DNA from: Mageeibacillus sp. UBA1243
GTDB lineage: Bacteria; Bacillota; Clostridia; UBA1212
Length of the DNA stretch: 37,859 nt
Direction: 5' to 3'
Assembly (NCBI GenBank): GCA_002308595.1
Contig: DBWH01000034.1
Span: 1-37,859, forward strand
Under the pieces are notes generated by a model. The model was not told the DNA's origin, searched no databases, and worked only from the letters and a program-made list of their open reading frames with translations. Below are positions 31,179 to 37,859 of this stretch, piece after piece. The translations under genes and the position numbers were made by a program. Every line of letters begins with the position of its first letter. Within the stretch, counting starts at the first letter, position 1.

Positions 31179-32390
31179 TCACTTGTCAAGGCGTCTTATC
31201 TCATATCCTTCTGCCCTGATGTAGTCAATGAGATCTCCGAGAACTGCGGCATTTGTCGAAGAAACCGCATGGAGCAGATATACGCATCCGGGGTGCAGGT
31301 AATCTTTCATCTTCTGGAGAGACGATGCGGGGTCAGGCTGGTTGCTGGTATTGTAGTCGCCGTAAGCAAACGACCAGAACGTCGTATGATATCCGAGATA
31401 TGATGCGAGTGCGAGGTCTCTTGCCGTTGCGGCGCCCTGAGGCGGCCTGTAGAAGAGCATCGTAAAGTCTTCGCCAAGGACATTCTTGAGTTTTCTGTAG
31501 ACCGAGTTAAGTTCCTCTACAAATTCCTCGTTCGAAAGCTCAGGCATGATCTTGTGGTTTTCGGTGTGCGAACCTATGATGTGACCCTCGGCGAGCATAC
31601 GCTTCATCATGTCCTTGGTCATTTCGCCGTAGTCAACGAAACCGCCGGTTACGAAGAATATTGACTGAACATTCTTTTCCTTCAGAACGTCAAGTATCCT
31701 CGATGTGTTACCGTTCTCGTATCCGCAGTCAAACGTGAGGTAGCAGACCTTCTGATTGGTGTTCTTTCGGTAGATTCCGCCGTACTTCTGGAGAAGGTAA
31801 AGCGTGCTCGCATATCTGTCCCACGGATGGGTGACATTGCCTTTTTCGTCTTTATTAACAGGTGCAAAGTACCAGTCGTAGTTGTCTTTGCAGTCGTCGA
31901 ATTTTTCTTTGGAGACACCGTCAAGGAACGAGAAATCAATATCCTTGGGATCGATGATTCTCGCTGCCACTTCGTCAATTCCGGAGCTCGGTGTGGGGCC
32001 CGAAGGCGTCTGCTTCGGAGTGGGTGTGGGTGTAGCTGTAGGAGTGCTTCCCTGCGTGGGCGTAGGAGTTGAGCCCTGAGGCTGGGTAGGCGTAGGCGTG
32101 GGATTTCCGGCACTCTCGGTCGGATTCTCGCCCGTCGGCTGCTCTGTGTTCTGAGGCACTTCGGTATTTCCGGGTTCCTGCGTGTTCGGCGCCGGTGTGA
32201 CGTCCGCAGGGCTTGAGGAAGGCTTCTTTCCGCTGCATCCCGAACCGCTCGTATACCTTGCGATAGCTACTACCTCAATGGCAATGAGCGAGATGAGCAC
32301 GACAATACCTACAATGTAAAGAATAGGCTTGTAATTACGCTTGAACTTACTGTTTTTTGACTTGTTTTCGTTATCATTTGTATCCATCAT
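31179..32390 (-). CDS. PdaA-like polysaccharide (peptidoglycan) deacetylase
   Basis: A 403-residue protein anchored by one membrane helix (about residues 23-45, ILYIVGIVVLISLIAIEVV), followed by a Pro/Thr/Gln-rich linker (about 55-130) and a NodB deacetylase domain. Motifs: TFDCGYENG near residue 218, HTENH near 274 and FYRPPQGAA near 312. This pattern matches the PdaA/delta-lactam family, which removes acetyl groups from N-acetylmuramic acid so that spore cortex lactam can form; relatives have TFDNGYENG, so Cys replaces Asn here. The ATG has GGGGG upstream and a promoter 72-100 bp farther. It heads a long same-strand run with short gaps, possibly one operon to ftsK-folD. Confidence 0.85.
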   Translation of the reverse strand: MMDTNDNENKSKNSKFKRNYKPILYIVGIVVLISLIAIEVVAIARYTSGSGCSGKKPSSSPADVTPAPNTQEPGNTEVPQNTEQPTGENPTESAGNPTPTPTQPQGSTPTPTQGSTPTATPTPTPKQTPSGPTPSSGIDEVAARIIDPKDIDFSFLDGVSKEKFDDCKDNYDWYFAPVNKDEKGNVTHPWDRYASTLYLLQKYGGIYRKNTNQKVCYLTFDCGYENGNTSRILDVLKEKNVQSIFFVTGGFVDYGEMTKDMMKRMLAEGHIIGSHTENHKIMPELSNEEFVEELNSVYRKLKNVLGEDFTMLFYRPPQGAATARDLALASYLGYHTTFWSFAYGDYNTSNQPDPASSLQKMKDYLHPGCVYLLHAVSSTNAAVLGDLIDYIRAEGYEIRRLDK

Positions 32391-32461
32391 AATACCCCCG
32401 ATACCTGAATCTGATGAGCATTGTGAAATAAGGCATTTGCCTTCACGTCACATTCCCCATA

Positions 32462-32490
32462 AGTATACCACACCCAGCTTGAAAATACAA
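32462..32490 (-). promoter_or_regulatory. Promoter of the PdaA-like gene
   Basis: On the minus strand TTGTAT (32485-32490) and TATACT (32462-32467) are separated by 17 bp, about 72 bp upstream of the ATG. The 263-bp gap 32391-32653 also holds one copy of the dispersed octamer (32576-32583) and the hairpin after the PHP gene; nothing else is evident in it. Confidence 0.65.
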
Positions 32491-32624
32491 TTGAAACAAG
32501 TGCCCCAAGACCCCGAAAACAACAATATATTGTGCCCAAATTGCATAAAAAGCAGGCTAATCACAAAAACGAAACCGCCAATGCAAAAAACGCTTCTCTT
32601 TAAACGCGCGCAAATATAAGTTAC

Positions 32625-32644
32625 GGGCGGCCTCGCGGCCGCCC
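32625..32644 (-). terminator. GC-rich hairpin after the PHP gene
   Basis: GGGCGGCC (32625-32632) pairs with GGCCGCCC (32637-32644) over a 4-nt loop, 9 bp after the PHP stop on the minus strand. The following minus-strand bases are only mildly T-rich, so it is a weak terminator or a pause site. Confidence 0.5.
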
Positions 32645-32653
32645 TCATTCACG

Positions 32654-33508
32654 TCAGATATCGTACGCAACAGGCTTTCGCCCGCTGTAGTAGTAGAGCT
32701 TGTCAAAGCCGACCTCAAGAAGCATTTTTCTTGCCCCGTCAAAGCCCTGCCCGACCGTCTCCGCGGTGTGCGCGTCCGAGCCGTAGGTGATGAGCTTTCC
32801 GCCCATCGACTTGTAGATTTTCAGGAGCTCAGGCCCCGGCATGTACGCGCCGTAACTGTAGCGCGAACCGTTAATTTCAAGAGCTATGTTTCGCCTGATG
32901 ATTACCGCCAATATCTCCCTTATGATCTCTCCGAGCTCATCGTCAAATATGTCCTGCTTGAAGAACTTGAGCTCGTACCTGTTGATGAGATTCAGGTGGC
33001 AGAGGATGTCGATGTCTGAGGTCTTGGCGGTTTCGAGAACGTCCTTGTAATACTGAACAACGACTCTTCTCACGAAGTCCTCGGGGAGCTCCGGGAACCT
33101 GTAGTCGGAGAACACAAAGTCTCTGCCGTCAATGTAAATCTTATGGACAGACCCCATCACGGAGTCAAGCGGAAGCTCTTTGATGAGTTTTTCGCACGCC
33201 TTCTGATTTCTTATCGACTCGCCGATCTCGGCTCCGATGTTGAGGATAAAGCCGTCGTAGGCGCCCTCCGCCTCGATTGCCTTCTTTACGTCGCTGCAGT
33301 AGTTCCTGTAAGAGTCGTAGGCGGGAAACAGGCAGTCCGTGCCCTCGTCAGCGATATCAACGTGGTCCGTGATGATTGCGCCCAGGAAACCGTTCTTAAG
33401 CGTCTCACGCACGATGTCGGAAGGCTCAGCCCACGAGTCGTGGGAGCTCTTTGAGTGAACATGACAGTCTATGAGACTGGTTTTGAAAATATACTTGCTG
33501 TCAGCCAT
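32654..33508 (-). CDS. PHP-domain phosphoesterase (histidinol-phosphatase-like)
   Basis: A 284-residue metal-dependent PHP phosphoesterase. Metal-binding motifs appear in order: DCHVHSK near residue 14, TDHVD near 47, GAEIGE near 90, GSVHKIY near 118, CHLN near 175 and GSDAH near 243. These match the HisK/PolC-type PHP fold, used by histidinol-phosphatase and by 3',5'-nucleotide phosphatases. No other histidine genes lie in the window, so the histidine assignment is uncertain. It ends just before a GC-rich hairpin and starts downstream of the ilvE terminator, so it is probably transcribed separately. Confidence 0.8.
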   Translation of the reverse strand: MADSKYIFKTSLIDCHVHSKSSHDSWAEPSDIVRETLKNGFLGAIITDHVDIADEGTDCLFPAYDSYRNYCSDVKKAIEAEGAYDGFILNIGAEIGESIRNQKACEKLIKELPLDSVMGSVHKIYIDGRDFVFSDYRFPELPEDFVRRVVVQYYKDVLETAKTSDIDILCHLNLINRYELKFFKQDIFDDELGEIIREILAVIIRRNIALEINGSRYSYGAYMPGPELLKIYKSMGGKLITYGSDAHTAETVGQGFDGARKMLLEVGFDKLYYYSGRKPVAYDI

Positions 33509-33518
33509 TTTTCCGATT

Positions 33519-33545
33519 AAAAACAGGTGCGGAAGAACCGCACCT
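33519..33545 (-). terminator. Intrinsic terminator of ilvE
   Basis: AGGTGCGG (33525-33532) pairs with CCGCACCT (33538-33545) over AAGAA; on the minus strand GTTTTT follows. It lies 14 bp beyond the ilvE stop and just before the PHP start. Confidence 0.85.
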
Positions 33546-33559
33546 TAAAGTTAAACGAA

Positions 33560-34585
33560 TTATTTAATCTTGACAACCCAGCCCTCGGGTCCTTCGAGTC
33601 TGCCCATCTGGATTCCGGTGAGGGTGTCGTAGAGCTTCTGGAGCACGGGGCCCATCTTCTCCATTCCGCTCGGGAAGTTGATGACGCCGCCGTCGTAAGT
33701 AACTCTTCCGACAGGGGAGATAACTGCAGCGGTGCCGCAAAGACCGGCCTCTGCAAACGTCTTGACCTCTTCAAACGGGATCGGTCTCTCCTCAGCCTTC
33801 ATGCCGAGAATGTTCTGTGCAACGTAAACGAGCGATCTTCTTGTGATTGAAGGAAGGATCGTTGGCGACTTAGGTGTCACGATACCGCCCTCTTTGGTTA
33901 CGAACAGGAAGTTTGCGCCGCCCGTCTCTTCGACGTAAGTTCTTGTAGCGGCGTCGAGGTACATGTTCTCGTTGAATCCGAGCTCATGTGCGTGCTCGAT
34001 CGCGAAAAGGCTCATCGCGTAGTTGAGACCAGCCTTGACGTGGCCTGTACCGTGAGGTGCGGCTCTGTCAAAATCGCTTACCATGATGGACACGGGCTTT
34101 GCGCCGCCCTTGAAGTAAGGTCCGACAGGTGATACGAAAATTCTGAACTGGTAGTTGATTGCCGGTTTGACGCCAAGGACAGGGCTTGTCGCAAACATTA
34201 CCGGACGTACGTAGAGAGTTGCTCCGGAGCCGTAAGGAGGAACGTAGTCAGCATTTCTCTTAACTGTTTCAACAACAGCTTCAACGAACTTTTCAACGGG
34301 GAAAACAGGCATGCACAGTCTCTTGCAGCTCTCAGCCATTCTTGCGGCATTGAGGTCGGGGCGGAAGCATACGATGTCGCCCTTCTCTGTTCTGTAAGCT
34401 TTGAGGCCCTCAAAACATGTCTGAGCGTACTGAAGGACGCCTGCGGACTCATTAATAGAAACGGTGGAGTCTGTCGAGAATCTTCCCTCGTCCCACTTAC
34501 CGTCAATGAAGTCGGAGACAAACCTCACGGGTGTCTCTCTGTAGGCAAAGCCTATATTCGGCCAGTCTAAATTGATTTCAGCCAT
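33560..34585 (-). CDS. ilvE: Branched-chain amino acid aminotransferase IlvE
   Basis: A 341-residue class IV PLP aminotransferase that makes Leu, Ile and Val from their keto acids, or degrades them. The catalytic Lys is in HVKAGLNYA near residue 184, EETGGANFLFV follows near 218, and GTAAVISPVG near 285 is the cofactor phosphate site. The long (type II) length and YVRPVMFATSPVLGV block point to the BCAT type rather than D-amino acid aminotransferase. GGAG precedes the ATG. It lies 88 bp after plsY and ends in a clear terminator; no T-box or leader peptide is visible upstream. Confidence 0.95.
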   Translation of the reverse strand: MAEINLDWPNIGFAYRETPVRFVSDFIDGKWDEGRFSTDSTVSINESAGVLQYAQTCFEGLKAYRTEKGDIVCFRPDLNAARMAESCKRLCMPVFPVEKFVEAVVETVKRNADYVPPYGSGATLYVRPVMFATSPVLGVKPAINYQFRIFVSPVGPYFKGGAKPVSIMVSDFDRAAPHGTGHVKAGLNYAMSLFAIEHAHELGFNENMYLDAATRTYVEETGGANFLFVTKEGGIVTPKSPTILPSITRRSLVYVAQNILGMKAEERPIPFEEVKTFAEAGLCGTAAVISPVGRVTYDGGVINFPSGMEKMGPVLQKLYDTLTGIQMGRLEGPEGWVVKIK

Positions 34586-34632
34586 TTAAATCACTCCTTT
34601 TTATGCTGAATTGTTTCTGTCTTATGATAGCT

Positions 34633-34644
34633 CCGGCGCGCCGG
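34633..34644. repeat. 12-bp GC palindrome in the plsY-ilvE gap
   Basis: CCGGCGCGCCGG is a perfect palindrome 30 bp after the plsY stop on the minus strand. No T tract follows it on either side, so it is not a clear terminator. It may be an operator for ilvE or simply a stable mRNA hairpin. Confidence 0.4.
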
Positions 34645-34673
34645 GGCAGATGTTTTTTGGTTATAACGAGGCC

Positions 34674-35381
34674 TTATTTGGTTTCTTGGGCCGGTGTATT
34701 TGCGGTTTCATCCGTTTTGGGCTTCGATTTGAAGCTCAACTTTGATTCCTTGCCCTTGATCAGCCTTCCGATGTTGGTGTGGTGCCTGATGATGAGGAGC
34801 GCCGCGAGGATTATCGAGATGAAAAGGAACGTGTTGAGGCCTTTTGTTTTCTCCGGCCAGCCGCCAATGAAAAACACGAGCACGGGGTATACCGCAGCCG
34901 CAAGGACCGAGCCCAGCGAGACGAATCTTGTTATCGAGACGACGATTATGAACGTCAGGAGCGCAAGAAGAGCCGGGATGGGTGCGAGGAAGAGCATTAC
35001 CGAGAAAGTAACCAGAACGCCCTTGCCGCCTTTGAAGCCGAAGTAGCACGGCCAGTTGTGCCCGCAGACGCAGCCGCACGCCGCAGCCATCATCGAATTG
35101 AGACCCAGAGACCGGTTCGAAAGCGCCACGTACATGATGAGGCACGGGATGAGGCACGCGACGATACCCTTCATAAAGTCAATTATGAGAGTTATCGCGG
35201 CGGCTTTTTTTCCGAACGTGCGGAGCATATTGGTGGTACCTGCGTTGCCGGAGCCGTGATTCCTCACGTCATCGTGAAACAAAACCTTTGAGACAAGCAC
35301 TCCGGCGTTGATGCTGCCGAGAAGGTACCCGACGAGCGCAAAGCCTGAGATTATCAGAATATCAAACACCTGCTGGGGCAT
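34674..35381 (-). CDS. plsY: Glycerol-3-phosphate acyltransferase PlsY
   Basis: A 235-residue membrane protein that moves an acyl chain from acyl-phosphate to glycerol-3-phosphate, the first step of phospholipid synthesis. Motifs: GSINAGVLVSK near residue 22, GSGNAGTTNMLRTFG near 42 and GHNWPCYFGFKGGKGVLV near 103, with about six membrane helices. The C-terminal tail (about 205-235, Lys/Ser/Thr-rich) is longer than usual. Acyl-phosphate is exactly the FakAB product, so it is a natural consumer of that pathway. It lies 3 bp after der with GAGGT as ribosome binding site, so the two are coupled. gpsA, which commonly follows plsY, is absent; ilvE is next. Confidence 0.94.
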   Translation of the reverse strand: MPQQVFDILIISGFALVGYLLGSINAGVLVSKVLFHDDVRNHGSGNAGTTNMLRTFGKKAAAITLIIDFMKGIVACLIPCLIMYVALSNRSLGLNSMMAAACGCVCGHNWPCYFGFKGGKGVLVTFSVMLFLAPIPALLALLTFIIVVSITRFVSLGSVLAAAVYPVLVFFIGGWPEKTKGLNTFLFISIILAALLIIRHHTNIGRLIKGKESKLSFKSKPKTDETANTPAQETK

Positions 35382-35384
35382 AAA

Positions 35385-36731
35385 TTACCTCACATTTTCT
35401 TCGGCGGCCTGTTTTTCCGATTTCTCACGGATCTTGAAAACAAGCGGTGTGCCGACAAATCCAAAATTTTTACGAAGTCTGTTCTCGATGTACCTCAGGT
35501 ACGAGAAATGGAACAGTTTTTCGCTGTTGCAGAAAACGCAGAACGTCGGCGGTGCGACGGCAACCTGCGTCATATAGTAGATTTTCAGTCTCTTGCCCTT
35601 GTCGGACGGAGGCTGGACGATTGCAACCGCCTCGTTGAGCACGTCGTTGAGCATGCCCGTTGATATGCGCTTGCGGTTTTCGGCGTTGACGGCAGCGATA
35701 GTGTCAAAAAGGTTCTTGACTCGCTGGCCTGTGAGAGCCGAGATGAAGAGCACGGGGGCAAACATGATGAAGTTAAAGCTGTTCAGCACCTTTTCCCTGT
35801 AAGCCTCAAGCGTTCCTGTATCCTTTTCGATGAGGTCCCACTTGTTGACGGCAATGATGATGCCCTTGCCCTTTTCATTGGCGTATCCCGCGATTTTGGT
35901 GTCCTGCTCTGTCACGCCGTCGACCGCGTCCACAACTATGACGCAGACGTTTGACCTGTCAACCGCATCGAGCGCCCTTATAATGCTGTAGCGTTCAATG
36001 TTTTCGGTGACCTTGCCGCGTTTCCTCATGCCCGCCGTGTCGACGAAGCAGAAGCGCCTGCCGCCAATGTCAGCATACGTGTCAACCGCGTCCCTCGTTG
36101 TGCCGGCAATGTCGCTCACTATCACTCTGTCCTCACCGAGGATCTTGTTTACAAGCGACGACTTTCCGGCGTTCGGCTTTCCGACTATAGCCACCTTTAA
36201 GACCTCGTCGTCATCGTCCTCTTCCTTCTCATCGGGAAGGTTTTCAAACACCGCGTCAAGAAGATCGCCTATTCCGAGACCGTGCGTCGCAGATACCGTA
36301 ACCGGGTCGCCTATGCCGAGCGAGTAGAACTCGTAAACCTCCGCGGGAGGCTCGCCTATATTATCAACCTTATTCACGCAAAGCACAAGAGGCTTTCCCG
36401 ATTTCATGAGCATTGAGGCGATTTCGGAGTCCGCGGCGGTCATTCCCTCCTTTGCGTCGACCATAAAGACGATCACATTGGCGAGTTCGACGGCAAGCTC
36501 CGCCTGTCTTCTCATCTGCGCAGGAATGATCTCGTCGGAGGCAGGTTCGATACCGCCCGTGTCGACAAGGGTAAACTTCCGCCCGAGCCACTCGGCGTCC
36601 GCGTAAATACGGTCCCTCGTAACGCCCGGCGTGTCCTCAACGATGGAAACTCTTCGCCCTATTATGTAATTGAAGAGCGACGACTTGCCGACGTTCGGTC
36701 TGCCGACTATCGCCACAACGGATTTTCCCAT
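35385..36731 (-). CDS. der: Ribosome-assembly GTPase Der (EngA)
   Basis: A 448-residue double-GTPase needed for 50S ribosome maturation. Domain 1 has GRPNVGKSSLFN (G1, near residue 9), DTPGVTRDR, DTGGIEPA (G3) and NKVD (G4). Domain 2 has GKPNAGKSSLVN (near 181), DIAGTTRDA, DTAGMRKRG and NKWD. The C-terminal KH-like domain follows. Length is normal. I chose the ATG at 36731 because GGAGG lies 5 bp upstream; an in-frame TTG seven codons earlier overlaps that site. It lies 42 bp after the DUF512 gene and 3 bp before plsY. Confidence 0.97.
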   Translation of the reverse strand: MGKSVVAIVGRPNVGKSSLFNYIIGRRVSIVEDTPGVTRDRIYADAEWLGRKFTLVDTGGIEPASDEIIPAQMRRQAELAVELANVIVFMVDAKEGMTAADSEIASMLMKSGKPLVLCVNKVDNIGEPPAEVYEFYSLGIGDPVTVSATHGLGIGDLLDAVFENLPDEKEEDDDDEVLKVAIVGKPNAGKSSLVNKILGEDRVIVSDIAGTTRDAVDTYADIGGRRFCFVDTAGMRKRGKVTENIERYSIIRALDAVDRSNVCVIVVDAVDGVTEQDTKIAGYANEKGKGIIIAVNKWDLIEKDTGTLEAYREKVLNSFNFIMFAPVLFISALTGQRVKNLFDTIAAVNAENRKRISTGMLNDVLNEAVAIVQPPSDKGKRLKIYYMTQVAVAPPTFCVFCNSEKLFHFSYLRYIENRLRKNFGFVGTPLVFKIREKSEKQAAEENVR

Positions 36732-36773
36732 AAATACCTCCGTTTTTTTCAAAAAATCTGTTACCGCGCGCCT

Positions 36774-37859
36774 TTAACCGAACAGCAGCGCGTTGCAGAG
36801 ATCTTCTCCGGTCTTGCCGACAACAACAATCCTTGCGTGGAGCTGCTTCTCAGCCTCCCTGACCGTCATGTCGTCAAGAAAAACCTTCTCACCCGAGCGA
36901 AGCATGTTGCACGTTATGAATACCCTGCCGCCAAGGTTTCCCGCAGCCTTAAGCTGCTTCACAAGGTCCTGACCGGTTATAAGGCCCGAAACGGTTACGT
37001 CCGGCCCGAAAAATTCATTTTTAATCGGAACGACGTTGACTTCGAATATCTTTCCGAACTCCTCCGAGAACCATCCGATATCGAAGACAATCTTACTCAG
37101 CTTCTCATAAGCTATCTCGCCGGTCGCAACGGTGCCCTTGATGCGCATCCTTCTGAACCGGAGCTTCCTCTCAAGCGCTTTCGAGTGATACCCGTTTCTG
37201 ATAAATTCTTTGACTTCCTTTTCAAGGAGCGTAAGCATTCCGACACCGTCCTCAAGCGCGGGAAATCCGTCATAACCTTCCTCTGTAGGGAGCGGTCTTT
37301 CCGATTTGATGTAAAATTCGTCGGAGGCGTATACAAAACTGTTGCCTCTGGTTATTTTTGCCATGGTTCTGTAGTCCTCAATGAGGTCAAGAGCCTTTCC
37401 GGCAGTTTCCTTTGTAAACGGCTGAAGCTCAGTGAGCCCTTCCCTGAATTTTGTGAGTCCGAGGGGCACAACCGATACAGATTCAAAGTTTTCCGGAAGT
37501 TCAAGCAGCCTGTCAAGCGTGTACCGGAGCTCGTCTCCGTCGTTCCAGCCCGGCACGAGCACTATCTGCCCGTTTACCGTTATGCCGGCGTCAAGGAGTA
37601 TCTTAAGCTTCTCCGCTATATTGCCGGCTCCTTTGTGTCCCAGCATCTTCACCCTGAGTTCGGGATTCATCGTGTGAATCGAAACGTTGACGGGCGAAAT
37701 GTGGTATCCGGCAAGCCTTTTCAGCTCCGCTATCGAGCAGTTCGTCAGCGTCACGTAGTTTCCGGTAAGAAACGAGAGCCTGAGGTCGTCATCCTTGAAA
37801 TAAAGCGTATCCCTCATGCCCTTCGGCATCTGGTCGATGAAGCAGAACACGCACTTGTT
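36774..37859 (-). CDS. DUF512 radical-SAM-like protein, 5' end beyond the window
   Basis: Residues are open to the right edge, with 362 codons visible and no start. The first codons read NKCVFCFIDQMPKGM, which is the radical-SAM-like cysteine cluster of the DUF512 family, so about 70-90 N-terminal residues (usually a PDZ-like domain) lie outside. Also visible are LYFKDDDLRLSFLTGNYVTLTN, written here in part as KDDDLRLSF, and RVFITCNMLRSGEKVFLDDMT at the C-terminus. Adjacency to der is characteristic of Firmicutes. The function is not established; Fe-S chemistry is expected from the cysteines. Confidence 0.92.
   Translation of the reverse strand, partial: NKCVFCFIDQMPKGMRDTLYFKDDDLRLSFLTGNYVTLTNCSIAELKRLAGYHISPVNVSIHTMNPELRVKMLGHKGAGNIAEKLKILLDAGITVNGQIVLVPGWNDGDELRYTLDRLLELPENFESVSVVPLGLTKFREGLTELQPFTKETAGKALDLIEDYRTMAKITRGNSFVYASDEFYIKSERPLPTEEGYDGFPALEDGVGMLTLLEKEVKEFIRNGYHSKALERKLRFRRMRIKGTVATGEIAYEKLSKIVFDIGWFSEEFGKIFEVNVVPIKNEFFGPDVTVSGLITGQDLVKQLKAAGNLGGRVFITCNMLRSGEKVFLDDMTVREAEKQLHARIVVVGKTGEDLCNALLFG

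Larger units (their letters stand above)
1641..36484. repeat. Dispersed octamer family CGCCAATG/CATTGGCG, 33 copies
   Basis: Hand count, first base of each copy. As CGCCAATG on plus: 3258, 4290, 6722, 8303, 8752, 9716, 13728, 14322, 15422, 16392, 18255, 20239, 22065, 27392, 28417, 28976, 32576, 34862, 36062. As CATTGGCG on plus: 1641, 3315, 6701, 12499, 12604, 14867, 15840, 16206, 18408, 22625, 24234, 30305, 35876, 36477. Twenty-eight are in genes and five between genes (6701, 6722, 8303, 12604, 32576). Uniform base composition predicts about 1.2. No copy is preceded or followed by G in the CGCCAATG reading. Confidence 0.85.

Noticed and set aside
34586..34673. T-box or leader-peptide attenuator before ilvE
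   Set aside because: The gap is only 88 bp and contains no T-box sequence, run of branched-chain codons or terminator/antiterminator pair.
1011..36936. CGCCAAGG/CCTTGGCG also occurs often (about 20 times by eye)
   Set aside because: Many copies read as GCC-AAG, a common Ala-Lys codon pair; excess is lower than for CGCCAATG. It could still be a degenerate form, but is not claimed.

Overview
The window looks like a chromosome segment of an uncultured anaerobic Firmicute of the class Clostridia. It has roughly balanced base composition. Supporting gene content: a YloV/FakA and DegV/FakB pair, a DUF512 radical-SAM gene next to der and plsY, a PdaA-type deacetylase, a SpoIIIE/FtsK translocase, radC-mreBCD-mrdA order, and strong GGAGG ribosome binding sites. 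No phage, insertion sequence or CRISPR array is visible. Nearly everything is on the minus strand; only a 734-residue lipoprotein gene and glnS (10356-14382) are on plus.

Layout. 1-433: a cluster of short GC-rich hairpins, then a strong hairpin terminator and tRNA-Leu(TAA) with its promoter, both on minus. 434-4458: an AEC-family permease and a very large lipoprotein of unknown function. 4518-10145: the elongasome operon radC-mreB-mreC-mreD-mrdA. 10146-10355: a divergent promoter region. 10356-14452: a lipoprotein with YD/MORN-like repeats, then glnS and its terminator. 14469-24437: a lipid/acyl cluster, in transcription order acyl-adenylate ligase-ACP fusion, two PlsC-type acyltransferases, a second adenylate ligase, stand-alone ACP, alpha/beta hydrolase, FakB, FakA and a second hydrolase. 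24496-32390: folD, ftsK/spoIIIE, a SurA-like lipoprotein, a degenerate polysaccharide deacetylase, a PsbP-like membrane-anchored protein and a PdaA-like deacetylase. 32654-37859: PHP phosphoesterase, ilvE, plsY, der and a DUF512 gene cut by the window edge.

How the genes work together. Three themes dominate. The first is peptidoglycan synthesis and shape (MreBCD, PBP2, deacetylases). The second is acyl activation and phospholipid assembly: FakAB gives acyl-phosphate, the ligases probably give acyl-ACP or acyl-CoA, and PlsC and PlsY use such products. The third is housekeeping (Der, FolD, GlnRS, IlvE, FtsK).

The most unusual feature is not a gene. The octamer CGCCAATG (or CATTGGCG) occurs 33 times by hand count, on both strands, against about 1.2 expected for a random octamer. 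It lies inside nearly all long genes and in some intergenic gaps, including one inverted pair that can form a hairpin. Its density, two preferred reading frames and absence of flanking G resemble the DNA uptake sequences of Neisseria and Pasteurellaceae or cyanobacterial HIP1. I know of no such element described in Clostridia.
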